Below are positions 55,439 to 64,000 of a DNA stretch of 64,000 bases, in pieces (the first letter of the stretch is position 1; each line of letters opens with the position of its first letter). The translations under genes and the position numbers were made by a program. Origin of the DNA: Geosiphon pyriformis (Eukaryota > Glomeromycota > Glomeromycetes > Archaeosporales > Geosiphonaceae); contig JAAOMT010000128.1 of NCBI GenBank assembly GCA_016748015.1, forward strand, positions 1,463,671 through 1,527,670, read 5' to 3'. Under the pieces are notes generated by a model. It did not search any database. It saw only the letters and a program-made list of their open reading frames with translations, and had not been told where the DNA came from.

Positions 55439-57300
55439 CTAAATTACCATGCCATCTTCAACTTCCTCCCCCTCCTCAACTTCGTCTTCCTCCTCGACGT
55501 GACTCCTCTTTAAGGGTGAGCCAGATGAGTAAGAATGGTTCTCATCACCATCGTCATTCTCATCACGAGTTCTTTTAATGCCGCTAGCCTCTTCAAATTC
55601 TTCGATTAATTCCGGGTCATCCACATCCAATTGTTCTCGGTTTCCTTCTTCTTGTTGATCATCACGATTATCTACTTGTTCTCCCTCTTCAAGGGGTTCT
55701 TCCTCATCATATGGTTCCACAACAAATTCACAATCCCCCGGATTTTCTTCAAGGCCATCTCTTTCGTCATCAAAGATTTCTTGGGAAATGGGATCTTCGT
55801 TGAACTCCAAAATATTTGTAGGTAGCGGGCTGCCATTTTCAGTAGTATTAACAATATCACCCTCTGATGGAGTGACAACATTGGCCTCTTGTGGGCTAGT
55901 AAGGTCACGTATAGGTTCGTTTTCAGGTTCTTGGGGACTACCAGATTCGTTCTCTGAATCGTGGCTCTGTTCGCGTTCGGAAGCCAGGTCCAGATGTTCT
56001 ATCTCTTCATGTTCCCCATCTTCAATAATAGGTTCGACATCTTCCATCACAGCTTCACCTTCTTCCAATAAATGGTTTTCGCTGGAGTCCCTTTCATTGC
56101 TAACTTCCTCTTCGTGAATTGAAGGGGAAGTCTCCTGATGTGTCGGCGGGGTTTCTCGATTCGAAGGTGACATCTCATCATGGACCGGGGATATTTCACG
56201 AGGAACAGACGATCCTTCAATAATAGGGGATAAAATGATTTCCGCAAGTTCTCCATCAATCTCATCGGGAGTGTGATCAATCTCTTCATATCCGTTAATA
56301 CCATTCGTTATTAAATTCGGGGAGGCGGAGGGCGAAGGGATCTCGCTTTGTACAACAAACGAGCTATTTGTGGATCCAACGGTAGCCATAGTGGAACGTT
56401 CCTCTTGAAAATGTTCTTCCCTTATCTGTTCTTGAACATGAGCAACGGTAGATAATATTGATTGGATTTGATTTCTCCGTCGTGCCAAAATAGCATCTCT
56501 TTCTTGTTCCTTGCGTTCAAGCTCGGCTATCTCTTCGTCTAAATTTTTAATATCCCTTTTTAACAAGGATTTGAAAGTAAGATATCAGTAGAACTCAATA
56601 GACCTTGACTTTCATCGTAAAATACATACTCTTCTAACTCGTCACGTGAAATGTGTTGTTGAATCGATCGCGCTATTTGATCGTATTCTATTTTGTATGT
56701 TACTTGATGTTGTTCTACACTAAGATCTTGTTGCAATTGTAAGATCTCCCTTTTAGTCACTTCAATCTCCTCTTCTGTAGAATTTCAATTGAATGAATTT
56801 CACATATTAAGACATGCTAAATTAATAGAAAATCTGCACCGAACTGACCGATCCTTTTTTTCTCATCAATCCAATTTTGGTTTTCTTTGGCATTCATCTC
56901 ATGTATTAGCTGGAAGCGCATTAAATATACTTCATATGACGAGAGCTCGATAAGGTATTCATCATAATACTTTTGTCTAAAACCCAATTAAACATTAGGA
57001 AGAGTTGTAATTTATTATCGTTAATTAAATTTTCAATGATTTGATAAGATGAAAAAGAAAATTGCATAAAAAAACTGGATCTCATCAGAAATTTGACGTA
57101 CACCTTGTCTTTTTCTCCTGAAGAAAGATGAAATTTCCAGGTGGAATATTTCTTCAAAATACGTTTGAGAGTTCGCTCCTCAGCCACGAGTTTTTCGCGA
57201 AGAATAAGTTCTTCTAGAGGTCACCAATAAATAGGCGAGTTTAAGATTTCATATATATTTGTAGACATTACACAAGACTTTCTTCTTTACCTTCACTCAT
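55439..57300 (-). CDS. THOC7: THO complex subunit 7 (Mft1/THOC7 family), five exons
   Basis: Exons on the minus strand: 57300-57291, 57213-57102, 56976-56849, 56774-56630, 56555-55439. Together they are 1512 nt and encode 503 residues. Introns of 77, 125, 74 and 74 bp start GTAAAG, GTACGT, GTCAGT, GTATGT and end CTCTAG, TTTTAG, CTACAG, AAAAAG. All phases join without stops. The N-terminal 200 residues match the THOC7 pattern: RTLKRILKKYSTWKF near residue 20, a helical centre, then KREILQLQQ and YKIEYDQIARSIQQH near 100-120, and a coiled coil with ILARRRNQIQSILSTVAHVQ. THO couples transcription to mRNA export in the nucleus. The remaining 300 residues form an acidic, Ser/Glu-rich, likely disordered tail. 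Most THOC7 proteins stop after the coiled coil, so the tail is unusual. Family assignment rests on motif recognition. The first and last splice sites are the least certain. Confidence 0.8.
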
Positions 57301-57850
57301 GATTTTTATATGTTTCGAGCTAAAATCTTAATTTTGGCTCGCTTTCAGACTTGAGTGTTAAAATGCAGTGTGTGGCAAGACTCTTCGGCAAAAACTTTTT
57401 AAAAGATTTCGCTGTTTAGACCTATCAGTCCTCAAATGTAGTTTGAGTTGTGGAAAATGAGAAAACTATGTGTTTATGTTCTCAAAGTCTGCTTTCAAGA
57501 TAAGTCGTAAGGATAGCCGAGATTCAAGAGTTAAAGAATGTTGATTATGCGGAAGGGTTATGTCAAACGTTCTCGGAAGCCTGAAACAAGGGACCCTGAA
57601 ATCACTGAGAGTTAAAGAGCTATTTTCATGATTGGCAGGTTGATCAATCTTATAAATGTAGTAATTTTCCGTCTAAAACCAAATTCAAGGTTTGCCTATA
57701 TTCAAATTTATGCTAAGGAAATTGTTACATATAGGCTCTATTTCCTGCTGGTTGATTTTCTGAAATGAGCTTCAACTTATCGGTTGCCTCAATATTAGAT
57801 TAAACCAACAATCAACGAAAGATATCATTCCATTCTATTATAAACTTTGG
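57301..57850. promoter_or_regulatory. Upstream region of THOC7, host-like, no gene seen
   Basis: About 550 bp with clearly higher G+C than the flanking DNA and no TE similarity. It probably holds the THOC7 promoter and 5' UTR. No tRNA-like structure or second ORF was seen. Confidence 0.4.
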
Positions 57851-58914
57851 ATTTATACAACTAAGTTTTCTCCCTAGCCTTTTCTAAAATGTTTTGTTTT
57901 TAGTTATTCATCATTTTTTTCAATAACTTGTCAATTGGTGAAATAATAACTAAAATCTGATAAAACAGAAGTTTCTACATATTAGATTTGGTAAAATTCT
58001 ATTTTTATAAATTATTTTAAAATTAATTTTTTTGTTTAGAAAAAGATTTGTTTTATTGAAATTACAAAGATTTAATTTACATATTGTTAATAGATTTTAT
58101 TATTTTTAATATATTTTAACATAAAAATTATCAATTAAAGTAATATATATTACTTTTTATATATTTTATTTTAAATTTTAATTTAATATATAAAATTATT
58201 AAATTGAACTTTTTAAAAAAAAAATTTTATTATGAAAATTTTTTAAATGTGTAATATAATTAAAATATAATATTTTGTTAAGTATAATTTAATTATTATT
58301 TATTAATATACAATAGTTTAAATATAACAAATTTAATTATAATATTATATATATAACTTTTTTTTTGTGATTATTTTTAATAATATTTTATAATTTTAAT
58401 GTTTTAAGAATCTTATTAACAGTTTTATAAAAATTTTAGTTTTTTTTATAATTAATAATACTATTATGTTTTAAAAAACATAAGTTGTAATATAAAATCA
58501 AAATACATAACATAATATTATCTATTATAACTGAATATATGATTATAACTTTGGTTTTAAATTGTATTTTAGAATATATACATACAATATTTTTACAAAT
58601 AATTTAATTATTATTTATATATACAAGTTTAATAAACTATTAATTTTATTTAACTTTTAAAATAAGTATTAAATAAAAAACACAAAATTAATAATATTAT
58701 TTATACCAAAAAGTTTTTAATAAATTAAATTAAAATTAAAAATTACTTTAATGTTTTTAAATAAAAAATTATTAAATTATATAATTAATAAATTTTGTTT
58801 TTTTGATCATATTTTATTTTTTAAAATTTTAAAATGTTTTTTAATAAATATAAAGATATAATTATTTTTAACAATATTTAATATTTTGTGTATAATATTT
58901 ATGTAATAATGTTC
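57851..58914. other. AT-rich stretch, nothing recognisable
   Basis: Nearly all A and T with no open frame. It resembles 20440-22600 in texture. It separates the host island from LINE copy 3. Confidence 0.5.
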
Positions 58915-60425
58915 TGGTTTGTTATTCTACTTTCAGTAAGTATTTATATAATTTAGAATTTATTAATAAACATCTTATTAAAAATAGGTCTGGTGAAATA
59001 AGTGTCTACATAAATAGATTAGTTAAGAATTTGGAATTTGTAAGTGTCTATGATAATACTACTGCTTATTTTTCAGATGTTGATTTGAATATTGAAGTTA
59101 GGGTTTATGGTTTGCTTTCTTTGATTTTGGTAAAACTGCAGGCTATTGCTCTTATTTTGAACTACATTCTAGTTTTAAGCTCAATAATACTGTTCTCAGA
59201 TAGTCAAATATCTTTGAATATGTATATTTTAGTTGATAATTGTGTTGTTCCCAACTTTCACAAAAAATGCTGAATTGAAAAAAAACATATTTGTTCTACT
59301 ATTGCTTTTAAAAATCTTTTGATTTATTGAAAAAAGATCAAGAGACATTCTGAAGTTATTGGTAATAAATATGCTGACTTTTTTGCTAGTGTTGCTACCA
59401 AGTCTAAGTTTGTGTTGTCTGTTAAAATATTATATCACTTCTTTGTTATTAAAGACAAGTCTGTTTTTGAATATGCTTGTTACTTTATAAAGCATTTATT
59501 TAAGACTGTTGGTTTTATTGGCTGGGAATTTAAGTATGTAAGTGGTGTTATAGACATAAATCTTGAAAAATTATTGAATATACATTAGACTTTTCATATT
59601 TAGTATTTTGATAGTAGAATTTACTTTGGTTTTTTGAGCTCTGCCTTTGTAGCACTAAGATCTTATTTTATAAAAGCCTTATATTATTGACTGTCTATAG
59701 TCAAGAAGAAAAAACTGTACAATTTGACTTATTTTAACATGTTGTGCATCTGATGTAGTTTGATTGAGAATTTTAATCACATGTTTTTGTGTATACAAAA
59801 TGCTGATGCCAGAAAAAAATTGATTTTTGATACAATTAAGGCTTGAACTGATTTGTTGAGCATTGATAATATTGACTGCACAGCAATTTGGTCATTGAGT
59901 GAAACTGAATTTTTTAGTTGCTTATATATAGTCTTAACCAAAAATTTTGTAATGAAAAAGTGAGTAATTAACATGATGAAGTTGTTGAATCTTAAGTCTA
60001 ATAGAAGTTTGATAATTGTCAATTTGGTCTAAAGTTTTGTCAAAGGTTATAGATCTGCTATCTGGGTGCTAATTGTTAAATTGAGGATATATTATAAGAA
60101 ATAAGATTTTTTACCAAAGAATGAATTCATGATTCCAGTTATTTCTGGTTTAGTATTCTTATAATCTTATAAGATGATTTATGAGTTTGGTATTAAGTTG
60201 GATGTTTATGTTTGTTTTGGTTTATATCCTAGTTTGGCAAGCATGCATTCTGGTTTTTTGTATGATTTCTTTATAATAATTGGTTTAAGTATATAGTATT
60301 GTTTTAATTGGCCTAAATAACTAGTCATATATAGAAAAAACATAAGCCACACTTAATTTAGGATCTTATTTGATTTTATATACTTAGATAGTGGTTGGGC
60401 TGCATTCGTAAAACTTTAATAAAAA
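58915..60425 (+). mobile_element. LINE copy 3: 3' end with RNase H and zinc motif
   Basis: 5'-truncated, starting inside the RNase H region (compare 28880 in copy 2). The frame 59031-59273 has FSDVDLNIEV, LVKLQAIALIL and LFSDSQIS. Near 59340 RHSEVIGNKYADFFA fits the last RNase H motif. The C-terminal zinc motif is near 59742-59790 (C-x2-C-x7-H-x3-C, with a stop inside the first CxxC). The 3' UTR 60300-60425 ends in poly(A). 5' truncation is typical of target-primed LINE insertion. Confidence 0.75.
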
Positions 60426-60600
60426 AAAATATTTATAATATATTAAATTATATTTAATAAAAATTAAAATTTTGTTAATAATAATTAAAATAAGACAGTT
60501 TTAGTTTTATTAATTTTAAAATTATTAAACTTAAAACTTATATTATAACAAATTATTTATTATTAAATACCAAAAAAAGTACATTATAAATTATATAAAT
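60426..60600. other. Spacer between LINE copies 3 and 4
   Basis: Short AT-rich stretch. The 5' end of copy 4 is placed at about 60600 by composition change and by similarity to copy 2. The exact boundary is uncertain. Confidence 0.4.
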
Positions 60601-60761
60601 ATTGTTTACATTAAGTATAAAAAGAAAAAACCACTTCTTTCTCTCTTACCTCCAAAAATCCTCAAAAAAAGCATATTTTAAAAAAAGTTTTTTCTGTTAT
60701 TTCATACTGTTTTCCATCACTTTACAAGAAACAAATTCTTTTGTTGTCGACCTGACTGCTC

Positions 60762-62605
60762 TTATGAATGGTACTGATGCTAAAAGAAGGTCAACCAGAG
60801 TTCCAACTTCTGGTTCAGTTAGTAGTAGTTCAAGTCATAAAATCAAAAAACCTTCTGGTGGTGCTAAGTTATCAAGTAATGGTGTGACTCTTAAAGATAG
60901 TAGATCTGATTAAGTGGTTGGGCAGTTTAATAGCATGGATACTGATGGGAAGGCTTCCAAAGGTGAAGAGTATCTGATTCCAAGATAAATACACTCCAAG
61001 CCAAATGTTTCAATAATGGTGCAATTGTTGGCTCCTCTTTCAACTCTATTAATTATGACATGAAGGAGGAAGAGGAAATTTTTCTTCCCCCCCATAGGTC
61101 TTTTTCTTTGGATAAGGCATGGATTGATCCCAAAATCATTAAAACTCAGGTAGAAGTGGCTGTAAAAAAATCTTTCACTTTGGACATTAATCTTTCGGCT
61201 GTGGAAGGGAAATCAGCAATGGCTAAAACTCATGTCATAAGGAAATTATTTTCAAGAATCAATGGTTTTGGGGGGCCACTATCCTCTCAAAATTTGAAGG
61301 GATCATCAGATCTATCTTTACCTCTAAAGCAAGCATGGAAAAGGCCATCTCATTGGCCAGAAAAAATAACATCACAGTAAACAACAATCTTAAGAGACAA
61401 GAAATTTGCTCAGATCGGGCCGTAGTAATTAAGAAAATTCTCATGAATATGCCAAAAGAAATAATTGTCATTACAGTATCTGAGTTTGGACAAATTAAGT
61501 CAATCAAAATCCAACTTATTGGTTTATGGCAGAAGGTGTGGTAGAATTTGCTGAATTGGAACAGGCTGTGTCTTTGGCTGCTAAACAGTCTTTCCTAATT
61601 GGTAAAGACTTGGTTTGTGTGGCTATGGCGGTGGGTGATCATAATACTTGGGCTTCTAGAGATCAATTCAGGATGCTTTTGTTTACTTTGCCTGTGGGAA
61701 CAACTGCCCATGATCTCAGTGATCTGTTGGATGGGGCTGGTAGGAAAAATTGCATAATCAACTATTTTTTGGAGACTGGAAATAGGTTTCACTGTGTAGT
61801 GGTTGGCTTTGAGTCTAATAAAGTGCTGGAGTCTGCTTTTTACACAGAACCAATCTTTGGTGGTGTGAAGCTTTCTTGGGCTAGATTGAATCTGATTTGG
61901 TGTGGGTGGTGTGGAAAATTCAGTCATTCTATTTTGGAGTGTGATGTTGAGATTACTTCTACTTCTAAATCTTCCAAGTCTTTTAAAAGGGTTGTCTTTG
62001 ATAAGAACCACCTCCAGTTGGCCCGATTGTATGCAAAAAAAGGTGTGCTTATTGCTCAACTAGTTGCTTTTGGTGACAAATCATGGGCCCAAGTAGTCTC
62101 TCTTGCACTCTCGTCTAATAATTCTTACTTTGGTTTTGATCTTGGTTTTGGCTCTCTTTCTTCTGGTGCTTCAGGTGTAATTGGTCTCTCTCCTCATATG
62201 GTTCCTGCTAGTACATCTTTGAAGACTCGTCTTGTTTCTTTGGAGCATTCTGTGGAGCTTCTTGTGGATAAGATATTTGGTATTGTGAGTAAACTTGAAA
62301 ATTTGGTCTTGGTGCCTCCAGCTCTTGCCTCCTTCTCTCAGAATTTGGTGGTCCCAGTTGTGGCAACTGCAGAGGTTAATTTGGACATGGCTCTGGATGA
62401 TCCTAAGCCAGTACTTCTTCTCTCCTCTTTGGTTTTCTTTAATACTTCAGAATTAGGTTTGAGTAGTTCAAAAATTTTAACCTCAAAGGTAAGCTGTTTG
62501 GAGTCGAAGTTGATGGCCCTTGAGGCTTTGGTTTGTTCAGTTTTGGAGAAGTTTGATCAGATATGTACTGGCTCGGGTTTTGCGGTTTCTTTTTTATCTC
62601 AATGA
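60762..62605 (+). pseudogene. LINE copy 4 ORF1 with frameshifts; intact C-terminal 359 codons
   Basis: The first segment starts at ATG 60762 (MNGTDAKRRSTRV) and hits a stop at 60913. Further pieces are 61060-61270 and 61335-61544. The piece 61526-62605 is open for 359 codons. That last part has WASRDQFRMLLFTLPVGTT (an RNA-binding-like region), then one zinc knuckle CGWCGKFSHSILEC near 61902-61943 (C-x2-C-x4-H-x4-C) and a Ser/Leu-rich C-terminus with GLSSSKILTSKV. At least three frame changes break the N-terminal half. ORF1 binds LINE RNA in relatives. Confidence 0.75.
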
Positions 62606-64000
62606 GTAGTTTTGTGTGGAAAATAGCTACATGCAATGTTAGAGAGATGAATAATTCTTCTAAGCAAATTGATATTATTCATTGGCATATGAGCATGGAC
62701 AATATGGTTTCAATAGTTACAGAAATGAAGTTAAAGGGTAAAGTTTGTCTATGGATTGCTGATAGGTTTGCTGGTGTTCGGGTTTTTATTTCTGGTTTGG
62801 ATTTGGGTCATCTCAGCTCAGGCATGGCTATTATTATAAACATTGCTTTGGCCAAACATATGTGTAAAGTCTCTGAAATCTCTGGTCATCTCATTTCTGT
62901 CAGGTTACTTTTTAAGAATAAACTCTTAGTCTCTATTTTAAGTCTGTATGCTGGCACGTTGGCTTCAGTGCACTTTTCTCAGGCTGATAACATGAATGCT
63001 TTAATTGCTGGTGCTGTAAATGACTCCTCCTTTGTTGTCTTAGGTGGTGACTTCAATAAAAATGGTTTGCATAGGAGTGCCAGTTTCAAAAAGTATAGTA
63101 GCTTGGGTCTGGTCAACTCTCTTGTCAGTAGTCCATTTTTAAAGTTTCTAATATGGAGTAATTCCCAAGGTGTGACAAAAGCAATTGATTATCTTTTTGT
63201 GTCTTCCAACTTGGTAAATGCTATTGTGAATCGCAATATTCTGAATATGGTTGATTTCTTTGATACTGACTACCAAGTCATTTCTGCATCAATTGGTTTG
63301 GGTGGCCTCTTGGACACACAATTGTGTTTTATTCATAAACAGACTAACAAGGACTGCTGGAAATACAATTATAATACCACTAATGATGCTTTGTGGTCAA
63401 AGTTTAAGGATGAGATGGTGGTTAATGCTGCTATGTTCTCTGTTGATTTCATAGCTGCCAGGGAACTGTCGGATTTGGATGCAATGTGGGATGCTGTTCG
63501 CAAAACTATGTGCTTTTCGGCAGATGAAGTACTCAAGAAAAAATGGTTTAAAGATTATGACAGCATTTTCACTAAGCATTTGTTCAGGTTTCATAAGTTA
63601 GAACTTTTAGTGTCTAAATTAGTCAAGGCTTCCCGTTCTGTTAATTGTGATGAGTTCATATTGCTGCTTAATACTTGGAAATTACTTGATTCTGCTAATG
63701 CTGCTGTAGTAAGGTCTTTTTTTCTCTCAAAGTCTCCTTTTAACAACATTCACTCAGCTCTGTCCAAAGCCAAAAAATCTTATCATGTCTCAAAGTTGTT
63801 GGAAGTAAAACATGCTGAAGCTTTACAAATCAAATCTGCTATTGATAAAAGGATGAAAAGCTTTGAATCTAACAAAGATCATACTATTAGAAGTGTTTTG
63901 AAAAGACCCTTTTGCAAGGTGGTTTTGGATCATTTAGTCGTTGGTGATGAGCTGTATTTGGAACCTGATCCTGTTAAAACTAAGGTAAATGAGATTATGG
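62602..64000 (+). CDS. LINE copy 4 ORF2: AP-type endonuclease and start of RT polyprotein (partial)
   Basis: An open frame of 466 codons from ATG 62602 to the window end. The ATG overlaps the ORF1 stop as ATGA, suggesting coupled translation. Endonuclease motifs: WKIATCNVREMN (Asn), VTEMKLKG (Glu), GGDFNKN at 63043, AIDYLFVSS near 63186, and DTDY at 63262-63273 where the family has Asp-His. His is therefore Tyr, a C-to-T change that may inactivate it. After that comes GLGGLLDTQL and a long linker into RT. It nicks the target and copies LINE RNA. A start further 3' cannot be excluded. Confidence 0.85.
   Translation, partial: MSSFVWKIATCNVREMNNSSKQIDIIHWHMSMDNMVSIVTEMKLKGKVCLWIADRFAGVRVFISGLDLGHLSSGMAIIINIALAKHMCKVSEISGHLISVRLLFKNKLLVSILSLYAGTLASVHFSQADNMNALIAGAVNDSSFVVLGGDFNKNGLHRSASFKKYSSLGLVNSLVSSPFLKFLIWSNSQGVTKAIDYLFVSSNLVNAIVNRNILNMVDFFDTDYQVISASIGLGGLLDTQLCFIHKQTNKDCWKYNYNTTNDALWSKFKDEMVVNAAMFSVDFIAARELSDLDAMWDAVRKTMCFSADEVLKKKWFKDYDSIFTKHLFRFHKLELLVSKLVKASRSVNCDEFILLLNTWKLLDSANAAVVRSFFLSKSPFNNIHSALSKAKKSYHVSKLLEVKHAEALQIKSAIDKRMKSFESNKDHTIRSVLKRPFCKVVLDHLVVGDELYLEPDPVKTKVNEIM

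Larger units (their letters stand above)
60600..64000 (+). mobile_element. LINE copy 4: youngest copy, 5' part, runs off the window
   Basis: Base composition is markedly less AT-shifted than the other copies, and ORF2 is open. It contains a 5' UTR (about 60600-60760), ORF1 with frameshifts and the first 466 codons of ORF2. RT, RNase H and 3' UTR should lie to the right. Confidence 0.8.

Noticed and set aside
55788-56117. 109-codon plus-strand frame opposite THOC7
   Set aside because: Ser-rich shadow of the acidic tail. It has no features of its own.
57301-57850. tRNA or small RNA gene upstream of THOC7
   Set aside because: No cloverleaf or box A/B pair could be found by eye.
60602-60913. 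ORF1 start at 60602
   Set aside because: The first 53 codons are of 5'-UTR character (Phe/Lys-rich). The ATG at 60762 begins the Ser/Lys-rich start that resembles a LINE ORF1.
61595-62059. 154-codon minus-strand frame over LINE copy 4 ORF1
   Set aside because: Shadow of the 359-codon ORF1 piece, which has a zinc knuckle and matches copy 2.

Overview
The window looks like nuclear DNA of an AT-rich filamentous fungus that is packed with retrotransposons. Three things support this. One spliced host gene has four short introns (74-125 bp) and encodes a recognisable THO complex subunit 7. There are several Tad/I-like LINEs with an ORF1 zinc knuckle, an endonuclease-RT-RNase H ORF2 and a C-terminal CCHC motif. 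The rest is mostly Ty3/gypsy-type LTR elements and AT-rich decayed DNA. An arbuscular mycorrhizal fungus (Glomeromycotina) is my best guess. That is inference from overall character, not a database match.

Layout. 1-345 is the end of a family-1 LTR. 346-15120 is element B (family 2, minus strand). It is cut by a solo LTR (403-1219) and, inside its own 5' LTR, by complete element A (family 1, minus strand, 5074-14804, target duplication CCAT). 15121-20425 is LINE copy 1, carrying a family-2 solo LTR. 20440-22600 is very AT-rich with nothing recognisable. About 22600-30345 is LINE copy 2, with a solo LTR at its 5' end. 30663-50951 is element C (family 2, minus strand), split by complete element D (same family, plus strand, 37472-47660). 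50952-52088 (with 30346-30662) is an older minus-strand relic that received C. 52089-55175 is a truncated family-1 copy (E) whose LTR holds another solo LTR. 55176-57850 is a host island with the THOC7 gene. 57851-58914 is AT-rich. 58915-60425 is the 3' end of LINE copy 3. About 60600 to the window end is LINE copy 4, the best preserved, whose ORF2 runs off the edge.

The LTR elements share one architecture: LTR - primer-binding site - Gag (CCHC) - aspartic protease - a cysteine-rich segment I cannot name - a dUTPase domain - reverse transcriptase - RNase H - integrase - a small extra ORF - purine tract - LTR. In element A, Gag to RT lies in a single reading frame. Both families carry the dUTPase, the Cys-rich segment and the extra ORF. 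Every LTR here has TGTTA...TAACA-type ends and, where testable, 4-bp target duplications. None of the copies looks autonomous: coding regions carry in-frame stops, catalytic-site changes (mostly C-to-T / G-to-A) and frameshifts. The only clearly functional host gene is THOC7. Most other open frames are shadows or fragments of the elements.
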